64,000 nucleotides of DNA from Thalassospira sp. TSL5-1 (GCF_001907695.1 NZ_KV880638.1:62882-126881), one strand, 5' to 3'; shown: positions 17,355 to 27,327, counted from the stretch's first letter. Numbers and translations: made by a program. The notes: generated by a model from the sequence alone, not told the origin.

Positions 17355-17972
17355 ATGCGAAATACGACTGTCAAACCTGCACAGGCCCATCCCCATCCTG
17401 CTCCCGAAACACTTACCCCCCGTTCATCCGGCGCAACAGGCCTGAAATACGGTCTGATCATAGTCGCGGGCGTTGCCGCCCTCACAGCAAGTGCGAAGGT
17501 TACACTTCCCTTCTGGCCCGTGCCCATGACCCTGCAAACCCTTGCTGTTATGGCAATTGCGCTAACAGTTGGGCCCCGCCTTGCCTGTGCAACCCTGTTT
17601 GGTTATCTGGCGGCGGGGGCGGCGGGCCTGCCGGTTTTTGCCGGAACACCCGAACGCGGCATTGGCCTTGCCTATATGGCCGGGCCAACGGGCGGCTATC
17701 TACTGGGCTATCTGGCAGCATCCTGGCTGGTTGGCACCTATGCCCGCGGACGCGCCACCCTGACCCGTTTTGGCATCATGATGGCGGCGATGATCCCGGT
17801 TTATGGCTTTGGTCTGGCGTGGCTTGCGGTTTTTGTGCCGCTGCATCAGGTTGTCGCCTTTGGCTTTACCCCGTTTATTTTAGGCGACACCCTGAAAATC
17901 GCCCTTGTTGCCCTGGGCAGTGCCGCCTGCGCCCGTTTGGTAAAGCAGACAAATGGGGATCACACATCATGA
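17355..17972 (+). CDS. bioY: Biotin transporter substrate-binding subunit BioY
   Basis: A 205-residue membrane protein, the S component of an ECF-type biotin importer, which in many bacteria also works without dedicated A and T subunits. The BioY signature is complete: [25 protein letters not shown], then [17 protein letters not shown] and [19 protein letters not shown], with about five to six hydrophobic spans. ATG at 17355 is chosen because GGAGG lies 11 nt before it; an upstream ATG at 17337 overlaps that site. No bioM or bioN is nearby. The stop overlaps the bioB start by ATGA, so import and the last synthesis step are co-expressed under BioR. Confidence 0.93.
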   Translation: MRNTTVKPAQAHPHPAPETLTPRSSGATGLKYGLIIVAGVAALTASAKVTLPFWPVPMTLQTLAVMAIALTVGPRLACATLFGYLAAGAAGLPVFAGTPERGIGLAYMAGPTGGYLLGYLAASWLVGTYARGRATLTRFGIMMAAMIPVYGFGLAWLAVFVPLHQVVAFGFTPFILGDTLKIALVALGSAACARLVKQTNGDHTS

Positions 17973-18961
17973 CCCATCTTTCGGCACAAAACCCGGCGAC
18001 GGACCAAACCCTGCGCCATGACTGGATGACAGACGAGATCGAGGCGATTTATCGCCTGCCTCTGCTGGACCTGGTCGGCCGCGCCAACGCGGTTCATCGC
18101 GCACATCACACCCCCGACAAGGTGCAAAAGGCCAGTCTGCTATCGATCAAAACCGGTGGTTGCCCGGAAGATTGCGCCTATTGCCCGCAATCGGCTCATC
18201 ACCGCGAGGTCAAATTGGGCAAGGAACAGCTGATCGCCCCCGATACGGTTATTGAAATGGCGGCACGCGCCAAACAGGCCGGGGCAGAACGATTTTGCAT
18301 GGGGGCCGCCTGGCGCAGCGTGCGCGATGGCGCGGCCTTTGATGCGGTAATCGAAATGGTACGCGGTGTGCGCGATTTGGGGATGGAGGCCTGCGTTACG
18401 CTCGGCATGCTCGAAACCCGCCATGCCGAACGTTTGGCCGCCGCCGGATTAACCGCCTATAACCACAATCTCGATACCAGCCCGGAATATTACAGCCAGA
18501 TCATTTCGACCCGCACCTATCAGGACCGGCTTGATACCCTGGCCGCCGTGCGCGGCGCAGGGATCGAGCTGTGTTGTGGTGGCATTATCGGCATGGGCGA
18601 AAGCATTCGCGACCGCGCATCAATGCTTCAGGTTCTTGCCGGGTTTGCCCCGCACCCCGAAAGTGTTCCGATTAACGCACTGGTGCCGGTGGCGGGCACA
18701 CCACTGGCCCATCAGGCCCCGGTGGATACGCTTGAACTGGTCCGCATGATCGCAACAGCCCGCATCACCATGCCCAAATCCACCGTGCGCCTGTCAGCCG
18801 GGCGCACCCACCTGAACCGCGAGGCGCAAATCCTGTGCCTGATGGCCGGGGCAAATTCAATGTTTTACGGGGAAAAACTACTGACAACCCCCAACCCGGA
18901 AGAAGACAGCGACAGCGCCCTTTTTGAAGCCTTGGGGCCAATCCCCGCGACAGCGGCCTAA
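17969..18961 (+). CDS. bioB: Biotin synthase
   Basis: A 330-residue radical SAM enzyme that inserts sulfur into dethiobiotin. The cluster-binding CxxxCxxC is [12 protein letters not shown] with Cys65, Cys69 and Cys72. Other family blocks include [31 protein letters not shown] and the arginine-containing TVRLSAGR near the C-terminus, which ligates the [2Fe-2S] sulfur donor. The open frame extends back into bioY, but ATG at 17969 in the ATGA overlap gives the family N-terminus. No bioF, bioD or bioA is adjacent, so the rest of biotin synthesis is encoded elsewhere. Confidence 0.96.
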   Translation: MTHLSAQNPATDQTLRHDWMTDEIEAIYRLPLLDLVGRANAVHRAHHTPDKVQKASLLSIKTGGCPEDCAYCPQSAHHREVKLGKEQLIAPDTVIEMAARAKQAGAERFCMGAAWRSVRDGAAFDAVIEMVRGVRDLGMEACVTLGMLETRHAERLAAAGLTAYNHNLDTSPEYYSQIISTRTYQDRLDTLAAVRGAGIELCCGGIIGMGESIRDRASMLQVLAGFAPHPESVPINALVPVAGTPLAHQAPVDTLELVRMIATARITMPKSTVRLSAGRTHLNREAQILCLMAGANSMFYGEKLLTTPNPEEDSDSALFEALGPIPATAA

Positions 18962-19019
18962 CATACTGGCATCCCCGAACCTTGTGCCGCCCCCCAAAAA
19001 ATGGCGCAAGGTTCCCCAA

Positions 19020-19054
19020 GGCGAAGGCCACCCCACCGGCCTTCGCCTTTTTTT
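19020..19054 (+). terminator. Rho-independent terminator after bioB
   Basis: GGCGAAGGCC (19020–19029) pairs with GGCCTTCGCC (19038–19047) across an 8-nt loop, followed by seven T residues. Confidence 0.88.
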
Positions 19055-19075
19055 AGGGGCAGTACATCTTGCGAT

Positions 19076-19118
19076 ACAAAAAAACGGCCCCTCGAAGTAA
19101 AGAGGCCGCTTTTAAAAA
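19076..19118 (-). terminator. Terminator of the P-type ATPase gene
   Basis: On the minus strand, GCGGCCTC pairs with GAGGGGCCG with a small mismatch, then a run of T follows (the A-run ending near 19085 on the plus strand). It faces the bioB terminator, so the two converging genes are insulated. Confidence 0.65.
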
Positions 19119-19134
19119 TCGCGTCTACATGCCG

Positions 19135-21747
19135 TTAATGGGAATGCAGGTTTTGCGTCACACAGGCCAGGTGCCGTGCCTGCCGGGCTTCGCGGAATGT
19201 CAGCAACCGATAGGCCATGATCTTGAAGCCGCTTTCAATCAAAAACCAGACCAGAGCATAAGCCCAGACGATCAGGGCGTATTTCCAGCCAATCGGCGAA
19301 ATGAACCAGCCATATACCGCCGCCAGGGTGCCGATAATCTGGGTGATTTCGGTGGCGACAAACAGTTTCAGGCTGGGCCAGGGCTTTTTCCAGATCGCGC
19401 CATCATTGCGTGTGAGATAAATCGTCAAATGCCCGGCCACCAGCAATTTCAGAAAAATCAGGGTTTGAATCTGGTCTTTGGGAAGCGCGGTATAGCGTTC
19501 GGCAATCCAGAGCAGCAAAAACGATTCACACACCCCGATCACCCCCAGCAACCCGGCAATGATCAAGGTGCGTGACATGTCCCATTTCACCGGTTTGGGC
19601 GAAATCGGCGCATTGTCATAGGCAATCATCATGATCGGGAAGTCATTGAGAAGGGCCAACAGAACAATCATCACCGCGGTGACGGGATAAAAGTTGAACA
19701 CCAGAATGGAAATCGTCATGAACAGCAAAACGCGGATCGTCTCGGCTATACGATAGGTCGCATAGCTTGCCATGCGTTCAAAAATACGGCGTGCTTCCTC
19801 GATGGCCGTTGTAATGACCGACAGGCCCGGCGCGGTTAACACCAGGTCGGCTGCGGCCCGGGCGGCATCGGTTGCGCCGCTCACGGCAATGCCGACATCG
19901 GCCTGTTTTAGGGCCGGGGCATCATTTACCCCGTCGCCCGTCATGCCGATGATGTGACCGCGATCCTGCAATTCCTTGACGATGGCATATTTATGTTCGG
20001 GAAACACCCGGGCATAACCGTCCGCCTGCTCGATTGCCGCCGCATTAATCGCCGGTTTGCCTTCGCCAAAGGCCTGATCGGCAGGCAGGATATTGCTGCC
20101 CATCCCCAGGGATGCGGCAATCTGGCGGCCAATCGCTTCATGGTCGCCCGTCACCATTTTAATATCCACCCCCATTGCGGCGGCTTCACGTACCGTCTGG
20201 GCGGCATCTTCACGGGGCGGGTCAAACAGGGGCAACAGGCCCAAAAACTGCCACGCCCCCTGATCCGCTTCAGATGCGTCACCTGCGGCCATCACACGCC
20301 GGGCAACGCCGATGGTACGATAGCCACGCGATGCCATGTCATTCACGGCATTTGTCACTTTATCAGACAAAGCCGCGTCCGGGTTCACCAGCTTCAAAAT
20401 CACCTGGGGTGCCCCCTTGGCAACCTGCCACTGGCTGGCCCCATCGGCGATTGTGGCTTCGGCCCGTTTGGAAACCGGGTCAAAGGGATGAAAGGCCTTT
20501 GTTTGCCAGGATGCCGGTATGACCGCATCACCAAGGCCGCCCATCACCGCCTGGTCAATCGCATCACCGCCTTCGCTGCGCGATGCCATTGCGGCCGCCA
20601 ACAGCAGGTCATTGCGGTCCTGTGCCGCCAAAACAACCGGATCGCCCAATGTCAGGCGGTTTTGCGTCAGGGTGCCGGTTTTATCGGAACATAAAATATC
20701 GATCCCGGCCAGTTCTTCAATCGCGACAAGGCGCGACACAATGGCCTTTAACCGGGCCAGTTTTTCCGCCCCCACGGCCATTGTCACCGACAGAACCGCC
20801 GGCAACGCCACCGGGATGGCCGCCACCGTCAGGATCAGGGCAAACAGCACCGTTTCAAACCACGGGTCGCCGCGATACAGGGCCACCATCAAAATCAGGG
20901 CGACCAGCCCCAATGTGGACAGGATCAGGAAATTGCCAATCCGCAACACCGCCTTTTGGAAATGCGAAACATTCCCGGCATTTTGCACCAGCCGGGCTGT
21001 CTTGCCAAAATAGGTATTCATGCCGGTTGCGGTGATCTGGGCCGTCATTTCACCCATTTTGGCGATGGAACCGGAATAGACATCATCGCCCATTTTTTTA
21101 TCCACCGGCAGGGATTCCCCGGTCAGGGCGGACTGATCCACGGCCAGATAATCCCCATCCACCAGGCGGGCATCAGCGGGTATGATATTGCCCAAACGCA
21201 GCGACACAATATCGCCGCACACCAAGTCACGCGCCGGGATGTCGCGCCATTTGCCATCGCGCAAGACCCTGGCACTCAGGGCCAACTGGTTTTTCAGGGC
21301 GGTAATGGCGTTATCGGCCTTGTATTCCTGCCAAAAGCCAACCCCGGCATTGAGCAGCAGCATGATCAGGATAATGGCAAAATCCGCCCAATGCTGGACG
21401 GCGGCGGATAAAATGGCCGCAACTTCGATCATCCAGGGGATCGGCCCCCAGAAATAGGATGCCAGCTTCCACCAGACATTGCGTGTTTGTTCGGCAATGA
21501 CATTGGGGCCATCGGTTTCCAGCCGCCTTTGCGCGGTGGATGACTCAAGACCCTGGTGCAGACTGGTAGGGTTTTCAAGCGGGGTTGCTTCAGCCTCTGG
21601 CGAAGAAAGGGATGAAGAAGCAGCAGAGGATGAAGGAGAAGGAGAGGAGGAGGAAGACAGGGTAGGTTTTGAGGTCGGGGCAGGGGAGGATGAATTTTGA
21701 GAGTGCGGCGCGTGATTGTTGTCCTGCCCATCCAGTTCATGTGACAT
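19135..21747 (-). CDS. Plasma-membrane proton-efflux P-type ATPase (P3A)
   Basis: An 870-residue P-type ATPase. TGES is at 209–212, PVALP at 312–316 and the phosphorylation site CSDKTGTLT at 353–361 (Asp355); TGDGVNDAPALK closes the nucleotide-binding region. PVALP plus short N- and C-termini match the proton-pumping P3A group (fungal/plant PMA1 and its bacterial relatives) rather than copper or potassium pumps. About ten membrane spans are expected. Residues ~18–60 form an unusual Ser/Pro-rich segment before the conserved core. It stands alone between two intergenic regions. A role in pH homeostasis is inferred from the family; ion specificity is not proven by sequence. Confidence 0.88.
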   Translation of the reverse strand: MSHELDGQDNNHAPHSQNSSSPAPTSKPTLSSSSSPSPSSSAASSSLSSPEAEATPLENPTSLHQGLESSTAQRRLETDGPNVIAEQTRNVWWKLASYFWGPIPWMIEVAAILSAAVQHWADFAIILIMLLLNAGVGFWQEYKADNAITALKNQLALSARVLRDGKWRDIPARDLVCGDIVSLRLGNIIPADARLVDGDYLAVDQSALTGESLPVDKKMGDDVYSGSIAKMGEMTAQITATGMNTYFGKTARLVQNAGNVSHFQKAVLRIGNFLILSTLGLVALILMVALYRGDPWFETVLFALILTVAAIPVALPAVLSVTMAVGAEKLARLKAIVSRLVAIEELAGIDILCSDKTGTLTQNRLTLGDPVVLAAQDRNDLLLAAAMASRSEGGDAIDQAVMGGLGDAVIPASWQTKAFHPFDPVSKRAEATIADGASQWQVAKGAPQVILKLVNPDAALSDKVTNAVNDMASRGYRTIGVARRVMAAGDASEADQGAWQFLGLLPLFDPPREDAAQTVREAAAMGVDIKMVTGDHEAIGRQIAASLGMGSNILPADQAFGEGKPAINAAAIEQADGYARVFPEHKYAIVKELQDRGHIIGMTGDGVNDAPALKQADVGIAVSGATDAARAAADLVLTAPGLSVITTAIEEARRIFERMASYATYRIAETIRVLLFMTISILVFNFYPVTAVMIVLLALLNDFPIMMIAYDNAPISPKPVKWDMSRTLIIAGLLGVIGVCESFLLLWIAERYTALPKDQIQTLIFLKLLVAGHLTIYLTRNDGAIWKKPWPSLKLFVATEITQIIGTLAAVYGWFISPIGWKYALIVWAYALVWFLIESGFKIMAYRLLTFREARQARHLACVTQNLHSH

Positions 21748-22532
21748 GGCATGGTTTCCGTAAACAACAGATCGAAAAACAGACTATGCGCCCCGTCTGG
21801 CACCCTAACCTTGAGGGAAATCAAAATTTACCGCGAAATTTTAAAATCCAATTGATTAAAAACTTTGCCCACTTTCCTGAAAATAAATCACTTTTTGCAC
21901 CACGACAGATAGCGCATCACGCTAAAGTGACACCGAAAATCACCCCCAAAAGGCCTGAACGCCCAAACAGGACCGAGAGCACACAAGACGCCGCCACAGC
22001 AGGCCGCATGGCACCCGACTGCATGGCCGGACGAAAGATTTGCTATTTTAACAACCTCAGAAATTACTTTAAATTTTGAACTGATTTTTAGAGGATGAAC
22101 TTCCACCTTAAAAACAGGCTATATCACCCCACAATAAAAGTATAAATACACCATACATATGTCTGTTTTGTGAGGGGCCCAAACCAAATATCCTCGCCCC
22201 GCAGCCACATCGTAAAACCGATTTTTGCAAAACAACCAAGGTCCGTTTTGACCAAACCCGTTAAATGACACAACCAGCCATATAATTCAAAATTTGAACT
22301 ATATTATCAAGAAACTACCCCAACTCTCTGTTTCTGGGGATTTTCTACAATCAAATATGCCGATGAATAATTTTCGCCCGATCAGGGCATTTTCAGGTCA
22401 ATCGACGGGAAAATTTTGCTCCAGATTTTCCAGGGGCCATGCCCCTATGTCGTCCCCTCAATAAGACAAAATGGCACAGGCCAATAGCCAATGCACAGGG
22501 GCATCACACCACAGTGAAGAAGGCAGGATTTA
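21748..22532. other. 785-bp non-coding region upstream of the proton ATPase
   Basis: No credible gene is seen on either strand. It is AT-rich relative to the flanks. Two imperfect copies of a TTTGAACT-ending motif occur (around 22070–22082 and 22287–22302, the second within TTCAAAATTTGAA). A hairpin CCCCA…TGGGG followed by ATTTTCT lies near 22318–22345. The promoter of the ATPase presumably lies in the left part. Confidence 0.4.
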
Positions 22533-23126
22533 TCAGTTGGCTTCGGCTGTTTCGCTGGGCTGATAGATAAAGCCATGCGCCGGATAAATCCGGCCATAGG
22601 TGCCAATCGTGTTCATCAGGCGCAGCTGGGTCCAGTCGTTTTTCGGCGACACATCCTCGACCGGCTGGCGCAAATGAACCTTGCCACGGGTGCGCGAATC
22701 ACTGCCCCAATTGGCCTGATTCACCAGAATATGGCGTTTGTCCAACACGGCGGACACAACAGCAACATGGCCATAATGCAGGCGTTTGGTTTTTTTAAAG
22801 GCCAGAACCGAACCAACGACGGGCCTGTTGCCGCGTTTATACTGGTTCTTTGCCTGAGACCACCAGGTCCAGGCATCGCCATAAATTTCGATACCGGAAA
22901 CGGCCCGTGCATAAGGCACGCATTGCAAAAATTCGTCGGTCGGCGGGAAATTGTTCAGGCGGGATGGCGGCAGGGAAATATGGGCAACCTGGGTTACGCG
23001 GGTATCACGGACATTATTGGCTTCACGATTGAAATCTGGCTGAACGGAAACACCGGTCGCACTATTGGCGTTGGAAAAACACCCGGCAAGAACCAAACTC
23101 AGACAGACAATCGCAAATTGACGCAT
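22533..23126 (-). CDS. CHAP-domain lipoprotein (putative peptidoglycan amidase/endopeptidase)
   Basis: A 197-residue exported protein. MRQFAIVCLSLVLAGC is a type II signal peptide with the lipobox LAGC (Cys16), so it is predicted to be a lipoprotein. The C-terminal CHAP (NlpC/P60-like) domain has the catalytic cysteine in EFLQCVPYAR (Cys69) and histidine in LHYGHVAVV (His120). These domains hydrolyse peptidoglycan cross-bridges. ATG at 23126 is preferred over 23150 because a GGGGGG ribosome-binding site precedes it. It is monocistronic with long intergenic regions on both sides, so its context gives no further hint. Confidence 0.83.
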   Translation of the reverse strand: MRQFAIVCLSLVLAGCFSNANSATGVSVQPDFNREANNVRDTRVTQVAHISLPPSRLNNFPPTDEFLQCVPYARAVSGIEIYGDAWTWWSQAKNQYKRGNRPVVGSVLAFKKTKRLHYGHVAVVSAVLDKRHILVNQANWGSDSRTRGKVHLRQPVEDVSPKNDWTQLRLMNTIGTYGRIYPAHGFIYQPSETAEAN

Positions 23127-23986
23127 CCTACGCCCCCCAAATAACTGCATTCCACCATACCCTGCCGATGTTTAAACAAGTGTTTACACAGTTCCTGCCG
23201 CGCCATCAAAATGACACAAAATCAAACCGCCTTACCCGTCACGCAGCGTGCCCTGCCACGCGCCAAATACGGCGCAATACCGCCAAAAACAGCAGCATTT
23301 AAAAAGCTCATTACACGGCCTTACGGGGTGTTGTCGACAACCAAATGCAAGGCCCATTACAATCCCGCGCAGTCCCCGTTGCAAACGCCTCCGATCCTCC
23401 GGTCCGCAAAATCAAAATTCGGTCTGACAGCCCGGAACAAACAGGCCGCGTAACCACCCTGGCATCAACATAACGCAATATCGCAACTCTTTGAAAAAAC
23501 GGCATATCGCCAGCCCGCAACACAAAACAATATCCCAAACCACAATCCCGCAACGGACCGCACGGGCCTGCTATGGCCTTCCATCTTGGCAGCCCCTTTG
23601 CAATCGGCTTATGTCTAAAAAGTCATTTTAAAAATCATCTGCCAACACCATCATCCCGGCAAAGTGCAAAGCCGGATACGCCCCCGGGACGACTTAAAGA
23701 CAAAAAACGGAATCGCTCTGTCACCCGCAAATGCAATGGCCGCATATACATGCCGGTTGCAAATCGGGCATATGTCGGCAATTCCGGCAACAAAAAGCAC
23801 CGTCTTTCTTGACGGACGGAGCCTGGCAACGCCATGATTTCCCCACATATAATAAATATAATCATAATCCATGAATGTGACCGGCGCACACGACCAAGAG
23901 CCATAAAGCCTGACAAACAGGCGACCTTAAAAACCGGACCATATTCCTGCCGCCATGTGCAAAAGCACTGTTAGGGAAGGCCGCCC
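23127..23986. other. 860-bp non-coding region with strand-biased composition
   Basis: No convincing ORF. The plus strand is rich in A and C and poor in G over most of 23190–23810, unlike the flanking genes. Near 23848 TATAAT occurs, but TTGACG at 23809 is too far away to be its -35. It separates the divergent CHAP gene and the acyltransferase–hydrolase fusion, so it must contain both promoters. Confidence 0.4.
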
Positions 23987-26626
23987 ATGACCATTGATTT
24001 CAAACAGATCGAACAGGAACAGTTCGCCATTCATCCGGCGGCATGTGAATGGACCATGCGCGCCATGAGCGTGCTGCGCAATCGCGTTGACATCAATATC
24101 AAGCTGTATGGTGAAAAGGAGCATCTTGCCCAGGGCGACATTTTCATGTTCAACCATTTCGCCCGCTTTGAAACCTTTATCCCGCAATATCTGATTGCGC
24201 TGGAAACCGGGGTTTATTGCCGGTCGGTGGCATCGGCGGAGTTTTTTGTCGAAGACAATACACTATCGAAATATTTACGCGCCCTTGGCGGTGTTCCCAA
24301 CAATTACGGGCGCCTATTGCCATTTCTGGCAGAAGAAATCCTGCGCGGTGGCAAGGTGGTGATTTTCCCCGAAGGTGGCATGGTCAAAGACCGGCGGGTT
24401 ATGGCCGATGAGTCCCCCTATGTTGGCCGCAAACCCGATTACAGTATTTATTCACGCTCCGCCCATCAGCGCCGCGCCCATCATACCGGGGCAGCCGTGC
24501 TGGCTCTGGGGCTGGATGGCTTTAAAACCGGCCTGTCCTGGCTGATCACACATGGCAACCCGGACGAACTTTTGCGCTGGGCGGATCTGTTGGGCACTTC
24601 GCCCGATCAGCTGAAAATCGCAATTGCCAAACCAACCCTGATGTTTCCGGCCAATATCACCTTTCACCCGCTGCGCGTGGATCAAAACCTGCTGGCACGC
24701 GGAGCGGAAATGTTTATGGGCGGCTTAAGCCCCAAAATGGCCGAAGAACTGATTATTGAAGGCAATCTGATCCTTAAGCAGACCGACATGGATATCCGCC
24801 TTGGGGACCCGGTTTACCCGCATGAACGGTTTAACTGGCTGGACCAGCGATTGTTGGGGCGCATGGTGCGCCATGCCAAAACCCTGGATGATCTGTTTCG
24901 CCCGGCCAAAGACCTGCCACGCCTGAGCGACCGCGTCATCCAGAATACCCTGACCCGCCATGTCCACCCGCTGCGTGACCAGTGCATGGCGGTGATGTAT
25001 TCCAACATCACGCTCAATGTCAGCCACCTTGCCGCCCGGTTAATGAAGATGATCCTGGCCGATGGCGAAACCGAAGTCGATATCGACCAGTTTGACAAAA
25101 CCATCTATCTAGCGATCAAAAATGTTCAGCAGGCCACCAATGTTCATCTCCATCGCGGCATTTTGAACCCGGCCGCCTATATTGGCATTTTTGACCATAA
25201 ATGCCCGCAAATCCGCCAGTTTATCGACAGTGCCGTGCAACTTGGCCTGATCGAACGGCGCGACGGCAAATATTGTTTCCTGCCCAAATTACAGGCCGAA
25301 GCCGGGTTTGACCAAATCCGCATGGATAACCCCGTCATGGTCTATGCCAATGAAATGGCCCCGATCCAGGCCGCATGGGATGCCCTGAAAGCCGCCCGCA
25401 AACAGATTGGCAAAATAAAACCCGCCGAATTTGCCCGCCTGCGATTTGATGATGAAATGCGGGCCTGGAAATGGAACTGGCAAAAATTCCATCACGCCCA
25501 ATATGCCGCGATTAATGACCAGGAAACAGCCACGCTTTCCGGTGCGCCCTATCTGCATTTGCCCGAACCATCGCACCACAGCAAAACCGGCATTTTGGTG
25601 GTGCATGGCTTTTTGGCATCACCAGCGGAATTGCGAAATGTCGGGGACCGTCTAGCCGCCCAGGGGCACGCCGTGCTGGGTGTTCGCCTGGCGGGCCACG
25701 GCACATCCCCCCATGACCTGCAAAGCCGAAGCTGGCAGGACTGGCTGGCATCGGTTCAGCGGGGATATGACATTCTCTCAGCCTTTTGCGAGCAGGTTGT
25801 GATTGTCGGTTTTTCAACCGGCTCAACGCTTAGTGCCATTTTTGCCGCCAGTCATCCGCCCCGCCTGGCCGGGCTTTTAATGGCAAGCACACCGCTTAAG
25901 TTCCGCAATCGTAACCTGATGTTTGTTCCCTTGCTCTATGGGGCCAACAAATTAATGGGCTGGGTGCCCAATGCCAGCGAAATGCTGGGCTTTCGCCCCA
26001 ACCAGTCGGAACATCCCGAAATCAATTACCGGCATATTCCCATTAACGGGCTGTATCATTTGCGCCGTGCGGTTGCCGAAATGAACAGCAAACTGGCCCA
26101 TATCGATGTCCCGGTGCTGGTTTTACAGGCCGATGGCGACCAGGTGGTGGACCCGGCCAGCGCCAATATGATTGCCCGGCGATTAACCGGCACCCAAAAC
26201 AAAACCGTTAAAATGCTGCCCGCCGACCGGCATGGTATTTTAAACGAAAATCTCACAGGGGCGGTTGACCTGGTGATGGAATTTGTTGCCAAAGCAGACA
26301 AGGCGGAACTGCCAGCATCAAACTTGCTTTCTGACAGGGCCGATATGACGGCAACACCTGTCCCAGTAACCCCAACAATACCGCGACAAATCGACACCCG
26401 CGAGGCCAATGACACGGGGGTCACTGCACCCGCCAACCCGCCCGAAACCGCCATATCCGGCGACACCGCCATCGCAACACTCAGCGCCCGCGACAAAAGC
26501 CGGGCGATTCTCGCCCGCGCCGGATTTGGCAAATTGGGTGCCAAAAAGCGCACAGCCCCCCAACAGACAATCCCGGCTGAATCGGTGAAAAATCCCACAG
26601 ACCGTAATCCGGCCCCGCCGAAATAA
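23987..26626 (+). CDS. Fused glycerolipid acyltransferase-like / alpha-beta hydrolase protein
   Basis: An 879-residue two-domain protein. Residues ~20–330 resemble the PlsC/PlsB (LPLAT) fold: FNHFARFETF provides an HX4E motif where HX4D is usual, and FPEGG is the substrate block. A poorly conserved helical middle follows. Residues ~535–770 are a carboxylesterase-like alpha/beta hydrolase with VVHGFLASPAELR, nucleophile Ser610 in GFSTGS, Asp716 or Asp718 in LQADGDQVV and His749 in DRHGI. The last ~100 residues are low-complexity. AGGGAAGG precedes the ATG by 7 nt. A role in remodelling or turnover of acyl lipids is inference. Aspartate-to-glutamate in the acyltransferase motif makes that activity uncertain. 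Confidence 0.78.
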   Translation: MTIDFKQIEQEQFAIHPAACEWTMRAMSVLRNRVDINIKLYGEKEHLAQGDIFMFNHFARFETFIPQYLIALETGVYCRSVASAEFFVEDNTLSKYLRALGGVPNNYGRLLPFLAEEILRGGKVVIFPEGGMVKDRRVMADESPYVGRKPDYSIYSRSAHQRRAHHTGAAVLALGLDGFKTGLSWLITHGNPDELLRWADLLGTSPDQLKIAIAKPTLMFPANITFHPLRVDQNLLARGAEMFMGGLSPKMAEELIIEGNLILKQTDMDIRLGDPVYPHERFNWLDQRLLGRMVRHAKTLDDLFRPAKDLPRLSDRVIQNTLTRHVHPLRDQCMAVMYSNITLNVSHLAARLMKMILADGETEVDIDQFDKTIYLAIKNVQQATNVHLHRGILNPAAYIGIFDHKCPQIRQFIDSAVQLGLIERRDGKYCFLPKLQAEAGFDQIRMDNPVMVYANEMAPIQAAWDALKAARKQIGKIKPAEFARLRFDDEMRAWKWNWQKFHHAQYAAINDQETATLSGAPYLHLPEPSHHSKTGILVVHGFLASPAELRNVGDRLAAQGHAVLGVRLAGHGTSPHDLQSRSWQDWLASVQRGYDILSAFCEQVVIVGFSTGSTLSAIFAASHPPRLAGLLMASTPLKFRNRNLMFVPLLYGANKLMGWVPNASEMLGFRPNQSEHPEINYRHIPINGLYHLRRAVAEMNSKLAHIDVPVLVLQADGDQVVDPASANMIARRLTGTQNKTVKMLPADRHGILNENLTGAVDLVMEFVAKADKAELPASNLLSDRADMTATPVPVTPTIPRQIDTREANDTGVTAPANPPETAISGDTAIATLSARDKSRAILARAGFGKLGAKKRTAPQQTIPAESVKNPTDRNPAPPK

Positions 26627-26774
26627 CCTGTTTCAAATCAGCGGCATGTTAATAAAAGGCCGCATTGGCCTGACCCACATCACACATCCTGATGATAAGT
26701 TTCAGGGTTTCCAGTATCGATACCCTTATCCGTGCGTGCAATGCTGATCCAGCGGGCGTGTGGTTACAACAGCC

Positions 26775-27104
26775 CTATGCGGCGGCGATAATTTCAATCT
26801 CGACCAACCATTCAGGCTTCAATGTCTGAACGACAATCGCCGTGGTGGGAACACGTCTTTCTCCCAGGGCATGAAGTCGGGCATCCTGATTGGGCTGAAC
26901 AAAGGTTACGTCCGATAAATAGCTTGTGACGCGCACGATGTTTTCCGCCGTCATATCCGCCTCGGCAAGGATGCGGCGAATATTGGACCATATCAGCGAC
27001 AATTGATCATCCAGACCATCAGGGGCCGTGCCATCAGCATCAAGTCCCATTGTACCGCTTACGAACAAAAAACGGGCAGCACCTGTGACTTCCATCGCAT
27101 GCAC
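26775..27104 (-). CDS. RidA/YjgF-family protein, possibly 5'-truncated
   Basis: A 109-residue member of the RidA (YjgF/YER057c/UK114) superfamily, whose founding members deaminate reactive enamine/imine intermediates. Visible blocks are FLFVSGTMGLDADG, QLSLIWSNIRRILAEADMTAENIVRVTSYL and RVPTTAIVVQTLKPEWLVEIEIIAAA. The final block ends in EIEIIA as in the family, but the arginine needed for deaminase activity in true RidA is not evident. The first usable start is GTG at 27104. Family N-termini are usually 15–20 residues longer, and the frame is open beyond it without a standard start codon. An Lrp fragment abuts at 27115, suggesting a deletion joined the two. Confidence 0.7.
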   Translation of the reverse strand: MHAMEVTGAARFLFVSGTMGLDADGTAPDGLDDQLSLIWSNIRRILAEADMTAENIVRVTSYLSDVTFVQPNQDARLHALGERRVPTTAIVVQTLKPEWLVEIEIIAAA

Positions 27105-27114
27105 ATAATCGGGG

Positions 27115-27312
27115 GTGGCGGGGGATACATGTGTTATCCTGAAGGTCAGAACCGCCAGCGCACACGCAATGGAACAATTTCTGTCTCAGCTATATGTTCT
27201 GCCGGGCGTAAGAGGCACCAAAAGCTATGTCGTTTTATCGACTTATCTTGAACGACCGGTTCAGGCTGATGTCACCCATGACTGGCCCCAGGTGCCACTG
27301 CCCCCGGAATAA
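27115..27312 (+). pseudogene. Lrp/AsnC-type effector-domain remnant
   Basis: A 65-codon frame (GTG start, in-frame TAA a few codons before) whose product begins AGDTCVILKVRTASAH and continues EQFLSQLYVLPGVRGTKSYVVL. This matches the second half of the RAM/AsnC ligand-binding domain of Lrp regulators (the GD-YxLLLKV strand and the LPGV turn). The DNA-binding domain and the first half of the RAM domain are absent. It is divergent from the RidA-like gene, a common pairing of regulator and target. Most likely a decayed lrp gene; a functional stand-alone RAM fragment is less likely. Confidence 0.5.
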
Positions 27313-27327
27313 GTAAGCTTGCGAACC

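Noticed and set aside
22069-22302. Two TTTGAACT-type motifs 220 bp apart as ends of a mobile element
   Set aside because: The similarity is short and imperfect, with no transposase and no target duplication.
23211-23453. Short ORFs in the 23127–23986 gap
   Set aside because: No ribosome-binding sites, no family similarity and biased composition; not supported as genes.
23809-23853. TTGACG and TATAAT as a promoter pair
   Set aside because: The spacing is about 33 bp, far outside the usual 16–19 bp.
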